Shown: piece by piece, positions 18,251-26,349 of the stretch
How positions within the stretch are numbered: position 1 is the stretch's first letter
Layout: each line of letters opens with the position of its first letter
Source of the DNA: JAUVZF01 sp964539385
GTDB taxonomy: Bacteria; Planctomycetota; Phycisphaerae; FEN-1346
DNA: 29,468 nt
Direction: 5' to 3'
NCBI GenBank assembly: GCA_964539385.1
Contig: CAZIJC010000044.1
Span: 1-29,468, forward strand
Position numbers and translations under genes: made by a program
The notes under the pieces: model-generated
The model's input: the letters and a program-made list of their open reading frames with translations, nothing else
Databases searched by the model: none
What the model was told of the DNA's origin: nothing

Positions 18251-18463
18251 GCAACGTTCTACTGGGCTCGCTGCCCGGAACCAGACCGACGTTGCCGCAT
18301 AACGGGAGCGGAATACGGCAGTTGGGTGCAAGGTTCCGGGTGGGATGTTGAGAAATGGCGATCTTGCCCGGAGAAGCGGCATCGAGCGCCGACATCCCGA
18401 TGACCGGTGGTCGCCGCCGCAAGGTTCGGAATTGCTAAAGGCAGGCGGCTTTCAATGCCGAAC
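18251..18463 (+). ncRNA. Candidate structured leader RNA upstream of gspE (unidentified)
   Basis: Several inverted repeats occur in tandem: GCAACGT (18251-18257) with ACGTTGC (18289-18295), enclosing a CTGGGC/GCCCGG hairpin; GGGATGT (18342-18348) with ACATCCC (18392-18398); and a long hairpin in which GTTCGG (18424-18429) pairs with CCGAAC (18458-18463), ATTG with CAAT, and AAAG with CTTT. In addition CCCGGAAC (18274-18281) is complementary to GTTCCGGG (18333-18340), which competes with the first stem as a two-state switch would. It matches no riboswitch class I can name. The last stem ends 111 bases before the gspE start. Confidence 0.4.
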
Positions 18464-18574
18464 TAGCGAAAGTCACAGAGGATAACGTGTTGTTGGGGTG
18501 GGGTGACGGTTTGGCGCTGTCCTGTGTGGCACCCGCGCACCCGCGGCATGCACCTTCCCCTAAGGTGCGAAGAC

Positions 18575-20233
18575 GTGAGTCTGCCGCACGAAACAGCCGA
18601 ACAGGGCGATCCGGCCAACGGCCCGCCGTCTGCGCAGGCCGAGCAAGGCGCTCAGGGCGCCCCCGCCGCCGTGGCCGAGCACGACCCGGCAGCCACCGAA
18701 GAACTGATCTCCCAACTCGGTCTGGAACCGGACATGGTGGGGGGTCACGTTGTTGACCCGGAGGTCGTCCATCTCCTGCCCGAGGGTCTGGTCCGCGAGC
18801 ACTTGGCCATCCCCGTCTGTATGAAGGCCGGGGTCCTGGTCCTGGCCACCTGCTGTGACCCCGACCTCGCTCTGCTCGACCAGATCGAACTCATGACCGG
18901 CCACCGCGTGGAGCCGGTCCAGGTGAGCGAGAAGGACATCCGGCGGACCATCGAACGGTCCTTCACCGTCGACCGCAGTTTTGCGGAAGGTCTCAGCGAC
19001 GTGACCGGCGGCGAAAACGGCGACGCCACAGGGCCGGTCATCTCCCTGAACGAGCGGCTCGGGACCCGGCGCGACGCGCCGGCCGTACGCTTGGTTGATT
19101 CCATCCTGCGAGGAGCCGCACGACGCGGCGCCAGCGACATTCACATCGAGCCTCTCGCGAACGAACTGCTCGTCCGGTACCGCATCGACGGGGTGCTGCA
19201 CGACATGATGCGCGTGCCGAACAACATTCAGGAAGAGGTGGTCTCGCGCGTCAAACTCATCTCGGCGCTCGACATCACCGAGCACCGCGCGCCGCAGGAC
19301 GGCCGCATCAGCATTCGCATGGAGTCCTCTGACTTCGACATGCGTGTCTCGACGCTGCTGACGGTCGACGGTGAGAAGGTCGCGATCCGGCTGCTGAACA
19401 AGTCGTCCGGCGGTCTGAGCCTCCGCCAGTTGGGCATGCCCGACGAGCAGCGAGAACTGTTCGCCAAGGTCATCGCCCGGCCTTACGGCATGATCCTGCT
19501 GGCGGGGCCGACGGGGAGCGGCAAGACCACCACCCTCTACGCGGCGCTCCGCGAGGTTGACCGTGAGCACCTCAACGTGACGACCATCGAGGACCCCGTC
19601 GAGTACTCCTTCGACCTCGTGAACCAGATCCAGGTCAATCCGGCGGTGGGCTTGACGTTTGCCGGGTCGCTCCGGACGGTGCTGCGGCAGGACCCGGACA
19701 TCATCATGGTCGGCGAGATCCGCGACACCGAAACCGCTCGCCTCGCCGTTCAGGCCGCCATGACCGGGCACCTGCTGTTCTCGACGCTCCACGCCAACGA
19801 TGCTCCAAGCGTCATGGACCGCCTCAAGGACCTGGGCGTCCTGCCGTTTCTGATCGCCTCGACCCTGGCGGCGTCGATCTCGCAACGACTGGTGCGGCGG
19901 GTTTGCCCGGACTGCGCCGAGACCTACCGGCCGCCGGAGGAACTCGTGGCCGGAACCGGCCTGGAAGGCATCGACCTGAAGCACGGTCGCGGATGCGACA
20001 TGTGCATGGACACGGGATACCGCGGACGCATGGGCATGTTCGAGATCCTCCCCGTGACCGAGGCGATTCGCGAGGCGTTCCTGCAGGGCGCCTCCAGCGA
20101 CGCGCTCAGGAGCCTGGGCCGCGAGACCAGCATGATCGCCATGCGCGATTCCGCCATCGAGGCCGTCCGCAACGGCTACACGACCATTGAGGAACTTCGC
20201 CGCATTCTGCCTGCTGAGGATATTGAATCGTGA
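18575..20233 (+). CDS. gspE: Type II secretion / pilus assembly ATPase GspE
   Basis: A 552-residue cytoplasmic ATPase that powers pseudopilus assembly. Order seen: a low-complexity N-terminus rich in Ala, Gln and Glu; an N1-type MshEN domain (about 40-125); then the motor with SDIHIEPL, Walker A GPTGSGKT (311-318), the Asp-box TIEDPVEYSF, Walker B IIMVGEIRD and the His-box MTGHLLFSTLHAND. A zinc-binding pair CPDC (444-447) and CDMC (474-477) is typical of GspE/PilB and argues against a PilT retraction motor. The GTG start was chosen because AAGGTG lies 7 bases upstream; the in-frame ATG at 18548 has no ribosome site. It is the first gene of an eleven-gene operon and its stop overlaps the gspF start by four bases (GTGA). 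Confidence 0.94.
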   Translation: MSLPHETAEQGDPANGPPSAQAEQGAQGAPAAVAEHDPAATEELISQLGLEPDMVGGHVVDPEVVHLLPEGLVREHLAIPVCMKAGVLVLATCCDPDLALLDQIELMTGHRVEPVQVSEKDIRRTIERSFTVDRSFAEGLSDVTGGENGDATGPVISLNERLGTRRDAPAVRLVDSILRGAARRGASDIHIEPLANELLVRYRIDGVLHDMMRVPNNIQEEVVSRVKLISALDITEHRAPQDGRISIRMESSDFDMRVSTLLTVDGEKVAIRLLNKSSGGLSLRQLGMPDEQRELFAKVIARPYGMILLAGPTGSGKTTTLYAALREVDREHLNVTTIEDPVEYSFDLVNQIQVNPAVGLTFAGSLRTVLRQDPDIIMVGEIRDTETARLAVQAAMTGHLLFSTLHANDAPSVMDRLKDLGVLPFLIASTLAASISQRLVRRVCPDCAETYRPPEELVAGTGLEGIDLKHGRGCDMCMDTGYRGRMGMFEILPVTEAIREAFLQGASSDALRSLGRETSMIAMRDSAIEAVRNGYTTIEELRRILPAEDIES

Positions 20234-21402
20234 GCACCGACGTCCTGGAAAAACCTCAATCTGCCGGGCGGGCCGTCAGAAAGGGATCGGGGTCCGAACC
20301 GCCTGCGCGCGGCGGCGGGCCGCCCAAGGACTCCAGGGGCGGCGGCTTCCCGCCTTGGAAGTCGCGCGTCAGCGAAGGCGCCTTGGTGCCGCTGTGCCAG
20401 CACCTTGCGGCCCTGGTGGGCAGCGGCATCAGCCTGACGGAATGCCTGAGGACGTTCGCCGAGGAGACGCCGCCCGGCGCGCTGCGACGGGTCCTGGCCG
20501 ACATTATCAACGACATCGAGGCGGGACACAAACTCTCGGCAGCCCTTGAGCGGCACCCGGAGGATTTCTCGCCGTATTTCCGGGCGTCGATCTGGGCCGG
20601 CGAGGAAAGCGGCCAGATGCCCGAAACCCTCGACCGCCTCGCCCGCTACCTCGAAAACAAGCAGGAGACCAGGCAGAAGATCCGCAACGCCTTCGCGTAC
20701 CCGATTACGCTGATCGTGGTCATCGTCGGCGTCGTCTCGTTCCTGCTGCTCTACGTGGTTCCGGTCTTCTCGGGCGTGTACCAGCGGATGGGCGTGGGCC
20801 TGCCGCTTCCGACGCAGGTGCTGGTCGATTTCAGCGACCTGCTCGTTACGTCGCCGTGGGTCCTGGTTCTGCCGGTTGGCGGTTTCATCGGGCTGCTTGC
20901 CTGGATCCGGAAGAGTTCCGTCGGACGCTTGTGGTTCGACCGGTGGAAGGTCCGTGTTCCGATCGTCGGCCCGCTCCTGAAGAAGATGGTTCTCTACCGC
21001 TTCACGCGCTCCTTCGGCGAGATCATGGGCGCGGGCATCCTGGTCCTGAAGGCGCTGGACCTGGCGGGCCGGGTCACCGGCAACGAGGCCTTCATCCAGG
21101 CGCTGGGACCGGTGCGGGCGGACATTCAGCGCGGCACGGGTCTGGCGGGACCGCTGCGGCGGACGGGCTGGTTCTCCCCGTCGCTTCTTCAGGTGATATC
21201 GAGCGGCGAGCAGTCCGGACGCGTGTCCGAGTTGCTGGGCCGCGCTGCCGATATCCTGAGCCGCGACGTCGACCTGACGCTGAAACGCGTCGTCGGACGG
21301 ATCGAGCCGCTGCTGACGGTCGCCATGGCCCTCATCGTCGGGCTCGTCCTGTTGGCCGTGTATCTGCCGATGTTCGACGTCATGCAGCACGTAGGCAAGT
21401 GA
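20230..21402 (+). CDS. gspF: Type II secretion inner-membrane platform protein GspF
   Basis: A 390-residue inner-membrane protein that forms the platform contacting GspE. It shows the duplicated T2SSF architecture: a first cytoplasmic helical domain (about 48-150) with LAALVGSGISLTECL and the conserved GEESGQMPETLDRLARYLE, TM segments near 157-178 and 207-226, a second copy (about 252-355) with SFGEIMGAGILVLKAL and SSGEQSGRVSELL, and a final TM (360-381). The first 45 residues are an extra glycine/proline-rich cytoplasmic extension. GTG start overlapping the gspE stop, implying translational coupling. Confidence 0.94.
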   Translation: MSTDVLEKPQSAGRAVRKGSGSEPPARGGGPPKDSRGGGFPPWKSRVSEGALVPLCQHLAALVGSGISLTECLRTFAEETPPGALRRVLADIINDIEAGHKLSAALERHPEDFSPYFRASIWAGEESGQMPETLDRLARYLENKQETRQKIRNAFAYPITLIVVIVGVVSFLLLYVVPVFSGVYQRMGVGLPLPTQVLVDFSDLLVTSPWVLVLPVGGFIGLLAWIRKSSVGRLWFDRWKVRVPIVGPLLKKMVLYRFTRSFGEIMGAGILVLKALDLAGRVTGNEAFIQALGPVRADIQRGTGLAGPLRRTGWFSPSLLQVISSGEQSGRVSELLGRAADILSRDVDLTLKRVVGRIEPLLTVAMALIVGLVLLAVYLPMFDVMQHVGK

Positions 21403-21476
21403 TGGTTCGCCCTGACCGCGCAACGGGCGCCGGAGGGGTATGCACATAGGAGCATGGAGTTGAAAGGAGTTGTCAG

Positions 21477-21806
21477 ATGTCCAGGAAGAGAGGTTTTACG
21501 CTGATTGAGTTGTTGCTGGTGGTCGTCATTTTGGGGCTCTTGGCCGCCGTGGCCATCCCCCGGCTGGCTGCCTCTGGGAGTGACGCGAAGAAGAATACCT
21601 GCAGGGCCAACGTCTCGCTCATCAACTCCCAGATCGAACTGTGGGCCGTTACCCACGACGGGGTGTATCCGGCCGACGCAAGCGCGTTCGGCACGAATAT
21701 CCTGAACAATACGGATATCTTCCCCGACGGCCCGCCGCTCTGTGGTTACGGCACCCCCTACACCTACGACCCGGCTACCAAGCGCGTCGAGCCGCACAGC
21801 CACTAA
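21477..21806 (+). CDS. gspG: Major pseudopilin GspG
   Basis: A 109-residue prepilin. The type III signal is textbook: MSRKRG then FTLIELLLVVVILGLLAAVA, with processing after Gly6 and Glu at position +5 of the mature protein. The globular part is short, with INSQIELWAVTHDGVYPADA and a C-terminal GYGTPYTYDPATKRVEPHSH typical of GspG-like pseudopilins. At 109 residues it is smaller than the classical 135-145 residue GspG, so part of the calcium-binding C-terminal region may be missing or changed. The start has AAAGGAG at optimal spacing, the best ribosome site of the operon, and a stable hairpin follows the stop; both fit the high expression needed for a fibre subunit. Two cysteines occur (CRANV and LCGYG). 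No prepilin peptidase gene lies in the window. Confidence 0.93.
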   Translation: MSRKRGFTLIELLLVVVILGLLAAVAIPRLAASGSDAKKNTCRANVSLINSQIELWAVTHDGVYPADASAFGTNILNNTDIFPDGPPLCGYGTPYTYDPATKRVEPHSH

Positions 21807-21822
21807 CCGCGCGCGGGCGCGG
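21807..21822 (+). other. GC-only hairpin directly after gspG stop
   Basis: CCGCGC and GCGCGG form a perfect 6-bp stem around the loop GCGG, beginning at the base after the gspG stop codon. There is no T tract, so it is more likely an mRNA-protecting structure or a partial terminator that lets gspG be made in excess than a full stop. The following 118 bases before gspH hold nothing else recognisable. Confidence 0.5.
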
Positions 21823-21940
21823 CTGGCGGACCAGGCAAGACGGATGACCGCGTCGGCGCGGACCCTGGAGGAGGCGCGCCGGCGCGGGGTCAACAGCGCG
21901 CCGAGTCTGACGGGTCGAATCAGGTGCCGGGGGGAGATCG

Positions 21941-22477
21941 GTGCGCCGAATGTACGGCCGTCGTGAGAGCGTCGCGAACAGTGTGAGCCGGATGGCGCGG
22001 GCGCGCCGGCGCTGGCAGTGTGCTCCGGCCGGCGTCACGCTCGTTGAGTTGCTGGCGGTGGTCGTGATGCTCGGCCTGCTGGCGTCGATGGTGCTGCCCC
22101 GGCTGGCCGAGGCCAACCTCTGGATGGCCGAGGGAGAGGCCGCCGCGTGCAGGTTTGCCGCCACGCTCCGCCTGGCGCGGCGTATGGCCGTCGAGAACGC
22201 CCCTGACAAGCCGCTGGGGTACATGGTCGTGTGTACGGGGACGACGTATCGGATCCTCGACCCGATGGTCGGCGGTTTCGGCGAGTGGATCGCGCTGGCC
22301 GACGGGTGGCAGTTTGACAGGAGCGACTACGTGGTGCTGCTCGACCCATACGGTGGCGCCCGGCCGGCAGTGGGGCTGCCGGACGAACTTGTCATCCGCA
22401 AGGGTACCCACCAGTGGATTATCCACTTTGAGCCGGCCACCGGGTACGTGTGGCACGAGCAGGGCGAGGAAAGTTAG
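21941..22477 (+). CDS. gspH: Minor pseudopilin, GspH-like
   Basis: A 178-residue prepilin-type protein. A long basic leader (about 29 residues) precedes the cleavage motif PAG then VTLVELLAVVVMLGLLASMV, with Glu at +5. The body contains CRFAATLRLARRMAVENAPD, the helix and linker typical of GspH/FimT, followed by beta strands such as YMVVCTGTTYRILDP and DELVIRKGTHQWIIHFEPATG. The GTG start sits 4 bases after GGGGGGAG; an in-frame ATG at 21950 is an alternative that would remove three residues and does not alter the mature protein. Its place after the major pseudopilin matches gsp operon order. Confidence 0.85.
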   Translation: MRRMYGRRESVANSVSRMARARRRWQCAPAGVTLVELLAVVVMLGLLASMVLPRLAEANLWMAEGEAAACRFAATLRLARRMAVENAPDKPLGYMVVCTGTTYRILDPMVGGFGEWIALADGWQFDRSDYVVLLDPYGGARPAVGLPDELVIRKGTHQWIIHFEPATGYVWHEQGEES

Positions 22478-22885
22478 GTGCGCTACGCAAGGCGACATCA
22501 CAGGGGCCTGACCCTGATGGAACTGCTGCTGGCGGCGGCGCTGCTGGCCGCGTGCGCCGTGCCCATCGTCGAGGGCACGACCTATGCCCTGGACCTCGCG
22601 CAGGAGATCAAAACGCGAACCCGGGCCACGCTGCTCGCGCAGCAGGAGATGGAGGCCGCCATGGCCATCGCGGCTGAGGACTTCGAGGCGGACCTCACGA
22701 AGGACTCGGCGGACCTCGGCGACGGGTTCCGCGTGAAGGTCACGCAAAACGTCGTGGACCTCACCAAGACCATCACCGTCGAGGTCGGACGCGATACCAG
22801 CGGCAACGCTTGCCTTGACAACGGCGAAGTCCTGGTGGCGTTCAAGACCCGCGTGGCCGACATGACGGCCTATGACGGGACCTGA
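22478..22885 (+). CDS. gspI: Minor pseudopilin, GspI-like
   Basis: A 135-residue prepilin-type protein with cleavage motif HRG then LTLMELLLAAALLAACAVPI, Glu at +5. The helix continues with TYALDLAQEIKTRTRATLLAQQEMEAAMA, comparable to the AxxLAQxEME pattern of GspI/PilV proteins, followed by a small beta domain (FRVKVTQNVVDLTKTITVEV). The GTG start directly follows the gspH stop, with GAGGAAAG upstream. In characterised systems GspI nucleates the pseudopilus tip with GspJ and GspK, whose counterparts follow here. Confidence 0.85.
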   Translation: MRYARRHHRGLTLMELLLAAALLAACAVPIVEGTTYALDLAQEIKTRTRATLLAQQEMEAAMAIAAEDFEADLTKDSADLGDGFRVKVTQNVVDLTKTITVEVGRDTSGNACLDNGEVLVAFKTRVADMTAYDGT

Positions 22886-22886
22886 G

Positions 22887-24347
22887 ATGACTAGTCAACG
22901 CACAGCCCGACCACGCAGCCGGCGCGGGTGGACGCTCCTGGAGTGTCTGCTCGTGGTGGCCATTATGGCGATGGTCTTCGCGGCGGCCGTGCCGCTCCTG
23001 CATTCCGAGACGATGGCGCTCGATACGGCCCGCCCGATGATCCTCAAGGCACAGGAGGCGCGGTACGCCCTGGCCCGCGTGTCGGCGGCCCTGCGGCAGG
23101 CGCGGGCCGTGACCCAGGTCACCGACGGCGCAGGGCCGAACGCCTCTATGCAGTTCCTTGCGGCGGACGGCACGCCCACGACGTTCCAGCGACACGCCGC
23201 CTCAAACGAAGTGCGGTACGGCCCGGCCGGATCGGAGGCGGTCCTCGCGAAGAACTGCACCGGCCTGGCGATCACCTGTTTCGTCGCCGGCGGGCAGGTG
23301 CTTCCATCGGCGCCGATGAGCCTCGCGAAGACCGCCGGCGTCTCTATCGCCATGACGGTCGTGGACCCGCACGGCAACAGCGGGCCGACGACCCTGACGA
23401 CCCTGGCCGCCCTTGCCCGCACCCGGCCCACCGTCGTCATCAACGAGATCATGTACACGCCGCCTGGCAGTTACGGCCCCAAGGACAAGCACCAGTGGGT
23501 CGAACTCCACAACCCCACCCCTCAGGCAGTGGACGTGCAGGACTGGCTCATCTGGACCAAGAACCAGGACCAGCCCGATACGATTCAGCAGGATGCCTAT
23601 CACGGCACGGGCGCCACGGTCATCCCGGCCGGCGGCTATGCCGTCATCGTCGACCAGGATTCGGAACTCTACAACGAGGTCCTCAAGAACGGCGACTTCG
23701 AGAAGGCCGGCATGGGCGATTGGGACTTCTCCTCGGGCGACTGGTCGCGCGATTTCGGCGACGCCTTCTCCGGCGATTTCAAGATCTTTCTAAAGGGCCT
23801 CGGTTCGACGTACATGCGGCAGGACTTCACGATTCCCGCCGGGGCGAGCGATGTCCGGCTGACGGTGCGGGAACGGTACAGCCCGAGTTTCAACAGGCCG
23901 CGGGTCAGAATCCGTATTACGGACCGCCATGGCGGGACGCTGCTCACCGTTTACGACGGCGACTGCAACGCGAACTGGACGGCACACTCCGCCGACCTGA
24001 CGGCCTTCAAGGGCGTCGATGCGCGGATCGAGATCAGCGGCTACCGGAGCAATTCCTTCAGAAGTTACGTGCGTGTCGATGCCGCCACCATCAACTGGGG
24101 GCCCCTCTCGCGGAACTGTGTGCGTCTCCAGGTGGACGACGACCAGATCGGCCATAACCTCGAGGACAAGCAGGTCTTCCTCGGCGAAGGCAACGGCCTG
24201 CACGACGTCGTGGTCTTTGAGAAAGCCTGGGGCGGCGACGATGACGGATGTTCCCTCAGCCGCACCGGCCCCTTCGACCCTGCGACGGAAGAGGAATCCT
24301 GGTACCCGGGGGCCGACAACGGCACGCCGGGGGAGCCCAACTCATGA
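22887..24347 (+). CDS. gspJ: GspJ-like pseudopilin fused to a lamin-tail domain split by a jelly-roll-like insert
   Basis: A 486-residue protein, over twice the size of a normal GspJ (about 200). Residues 1-175 form a pseudopilin: basic leader, cleavage motif RRG then WTLLECLLVVAIMAMVFAAA with Glu at +5, and the long helix ILKAQEARYALARVSAALRQ. Residues 181-260 begin a lamin-tail domain: TVVINEIMYTPPGS, QWVELHNPTPQAVDVQDWLI, VIPAGGYAVIVD. The domain is interrupted at about 265-405 by a beta-rich module that opens LKNGDFEKAGMGDW and resembles carbohydrate-binding jelly rolls. The lamin-tail fold resumes at about 408 with VVVFEKAWGGDDDGCSLSRT and ends NGTPGEPNS, as in free-standing bacterial copies. 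The ATG at 22887 follows the gspI stop by one base; an in-frame ATG at 22872 overlaps gspI. It overlaps gspK by ATGA. Confidence 0.88.
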   Translation: MTSQRTARPRSRRGWTLLECLLVVAIMAMVFAAAVPLLHSETMALDTARPMILKAQEARYALARVSAALRQARAVTQVTDGAGPNASMQFLAADGTPTTFQRHAASNEVRYGPAGSEAVLAKNCTGLAITCFVAGGQVLPSAPMSLAKTAGVSIAMTVVDPHGNSGPTTLTTLAALARTRPTVVINEIMYTPPGSYGPKDKHQWVELHNPTPQAVDVQDWLIWTKNQDQPDTIQQDAYHGTGATVIPAGGYAVIVDQDSELYNEVLKNGDFEKAGMGDWDFSSGDWSRDFGDAFSGDFKIFLKGLGSTYMRQDFTIPAGASDVRLTVRERYSPSFNRPRVRIRITDRHGGTLLTVYDGDCNANWTAHSADLTAFKGVDARIEISGYRSNSFRSYVRVDAATINWGPLSRNCVRLQVDDDQIGHNLEDKQVFLGEGNGLHDVVVFEKAWGGDDDGCSLSRTGPFDPATEEESWYPGADNGTPGEPNS

Positions 24348-24787
24348 GCGAACGGACAACGGAGAGGCCGAAGCGGGCACGAAGGAGAGGCATCGCCCTG
24401 ATCCTCGTGATCTTTGCCATCGCCTTCATCACGGTCCTGGCCGTGGCGATGCTCGACGAGGCGACCCTCGACTTGGCGATCCTGCGGAACCATACCAGCG
24501 GCCTGAGGGCCCTCTACGCCGCCAACGCCGGCATCTCGGAGGCCATCGTTGCGCTGCGCGAAGAGTACGACACCGCGGGCACCGTCGCGGGGACGCTGCC
24601 GGGCGGCTCGACCGCCACCTTCTCGGCCGAGATCGACAACGACGAACCGGTCGTGACGGTCACGTCAACGGGCCAGGCCGACGGGTTCACGCGCCGGATG
24701 ACAGCCCGGCTTGTCGTCGGGCAGCCCGACGCCTGTGAGGAGCCGTATCCGGTCCGCGTCGTCTGGTGGCGCGAGGCAGCGGAGTGA
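24344..24787 (+). CDS. gspK: Short GspK/PilX-like minor pseudopilin
   Basis: A 147-residue protein with a basic leader and motif RRRG then IALILVIFAIAFITVLAVAM. There is no Glu at position +5, which is the hallmark of GspK. The helix continues LRNHTSGLRALYAANAGISEAIVALR, matching the ALYxAxAGxxxA pattern of GspK/PilX N-termini. A classical GspK has about 300 residues with a large alpha domain; here only a small beta part follows. The start ATG overlaps the gspJ stop by four bases (ATGA). Confidence 0.82.
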   Translation: MSERTTERPKRARRRGIALILVIFAIAFITVLAVAMLDEATLDLAILRNHTSGLRALYAANAGISEAIVALREEYDTAGTVAGTLPGGSTATFSAEIDNDEPVVTVTSTGQADGFTRRMTARLVVGQPDACEEPYPVRVVWWREAAE

Positions 24788-24831
24788 GAGCGTAACTCGC
24801 ACGAACAAGGACTCACCCCAGGAGAGGCTGA

Positions 24832-26349
24832 ATGGCGGTACGGACGGCGGTTGGCATCACGTTGGACGCCGGCACGCTCCACGCCGTTGAACTGGCGGCC
24901 GACGGCGAGGCCGTGGTGATCCGGCGTGCCGTCTGGGATCAACTCCCGCCGGAAGCGTTCGCCGACGGTGCGCTGACCGACGCGAACGTCGTGGCGGAGC
25001 GCGTGCGGCAGGTCCTGCGTGCCAACCACCTGCCCCGCCGCAACCTCTGTGTGGCCCTCGGCGGGAAACTGGCCATTGCACGCGTCATCGAAGCCGGTGC
25101 CTCCGGCGCCGAGGTCCAGCAGGTCCTTCAGGAACGCATCAGCCGATACGCCATCTACGAGGACCTCGACGTCCTCTGGAAGGCGACGCCGCTCGAAACC
25201 GGAGAGGGCGACAAGCGGGTGTTTCTGGCGGCCGCAATCTCCAGGGACGAAGTCGCCACGCTCCTGCCGGCGCTCAGGCGAGTCGGCGTCCGCGTCTCGC
25301 ACGTCGAGCCGTACGCCCTGGCCGCCATCCGGAGCCTGGCCACGTGTGTGGCCGGCCAGGAGCAGCCGACGATCCTGATGATCCTGCGAAACGAGTCTAC
25401 CGACTTCCTGATCGTCAAGGGGGCCCGGCCGCTGTTGGTCCGGTCGGTGGACGAGGGGGCGTGCGAACTGTCCCGCCGCCCGGAGAAGATCGAAGACCTG
25501 CTGATTGAGGCCCGCCGCTCGGTGGACTTCTGCAAGAGCCGCTTCGACGGCGCCCAGCCGCGGCTCTGGGTCAGCATTGCCGCGTGCGAGGACCCCGTGG
25601 TGGCCAGGGGATTGCTCGCGTGCGTCAAACAGGACGTTGCGGCGGAGGTCGAAGCCTTGCCGGAGTGGCCGGACGTGACCCCCGGCGCCAACGTGGACGA
25701 GTACGGCCGGCAGTCCTGGGCCGCCGTCGGCGCCGCCATGATTGCCCTGGGACGCGACGAAATCACGCCGCACCTGAACCTGGTGCCCGACGAATGGCCG
25801 GTTGCCGAGACGGTTCAGAAGCAACTGATGGGGTTGGTTGCCTCAGTGGGCGCGGCGGTTGTTGCGACGGTGGTCGTATCGATGATGATCCGGATGGGCG
25901 CGGGGGATACGGCCAAAGCGGCTCAGGCGGCCTCCGTTCGGATGCAGGCCCACACCGTCAACGTTAAGGCCGCCTCGGAACTGAAGCGGCAAGCGGCGGA
26001 GGCGGCGGCACGCGTCAAACTCTGGAAAGACGTCCGGGCCACGATACGGCCGACGGACTGGACGGCTGCCCTCGAGGCCATCGCCGGGCAGATTCCCGAG
26101 GGCGTCCGCGTCCGAGAGATCACCTACCGGCGCGGCGTGCTTCGCCTCGCCGGGGAAACCCAGGTCACGGACCTGGTGCACCAGGTGGTCGAGCGGCTGA
26201 ATCGGCTGCCCCATCTCGAAGAGGCCAGCATCGAGCGGCTGGTTCGGGCCGCGGGCCGCGATGCTCAGTTGCCGGAATACGTCATCACCTGCCGGTTGCG
26301 CGAGCAGCAACCCGCGCGGCCGGAGAAGGATAAGAAGGATGCTCGTTGA
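24832..26349 (+). CDS. PilM-PilN fusion / GspL-like inner-membrane protein
   Basis: A 505-residue protein combining an actin-like PilM/GspL cytoplasmic domain with a PilN/GspL periplasmic domain. Seen: AVGITLDAGTLHAVELA (5-21), a phosphate-binding-like first strand; RNLCVALGGKLAIARVIE (70-87); YALAAIRSLA (161-170); the junction ITPHLNLVPDEWP (311-323); a TM helix (about 332-353); a coiled-coil stretch (360-396); and a ferredoxin-like PilN domain (about 405-490) with WTAALEAIAGQIPEGVRVRE. In known systems this protein links the ATPase GspE to the envelope complex. The start follows AGGAGAG. It overlaps the next gene by 11 bases. Confidence 0.85.
   Translation: MAVRTAVGITLDAGTLHAVELAADGEAVVIRRAVWDQLPPEAFADGALTDANVVAERVRQVLRANHLPRRNLCVALGGKLAIARVIEAGASGAEVQQVLQERISRYAIYEDLDVLWKATPLETGEGDKRVFLAAAISRDEVATLLPALRRVGVRVSHVEPYALAAIRSLATCVAGQEQPTILMILRNESTDFLIVKGARPLLVRSVDEGACELSRRPEKIEDLLIEARRSVDFCKSRFDGAQPRLWVSIAACEDPVVARGLLACVKQDVAAEVEALPEWPDVTPGANVDEYGRQSWAAVGAAMIALGRDEITPHLNLVPDEWPVAETVQKQLMGLVASVGAAVVATVVVSMMIRMGAGDTAKAAQAASVRMQAHTVNVKAASELKRQAAEAAARVKLWKDVRATIRPTDWTAALEAIAGQIPEGVRVREITYRRGVLRLAGETQVTDLVHQVVERLNRLPHLEEASIERLVRAAGRDAQLPEYVITCRLREQQPARPEKDKKDAR

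Larger units (their letters stand above)
18096..18574. other. Intergenic region between divergent kinase and gspE genes
   Basis: This 479-base stretch has no credible protein gene. It contains a 13-base palindrome (18175-18187), a hairpin followed by five T residues (18195-18239) and several nested and competing inverted repeats up to 18463. It must carry promoters for both the leftward kinase operon and the rightward secretion operon. TTGACA occurs at 18128-18133, without a good -10 box at 17 bases. Confidence 0.6.

Noticed and set aside
18420..18490. Possible cyclic di-GMP (GEMM) riboswitch
   Set aside because: The hairpin and a GCGAAAG string are suggestive, but the conserved GEMM core strings and tetraloop-receptor arrangement are absent, so no class is assigned.
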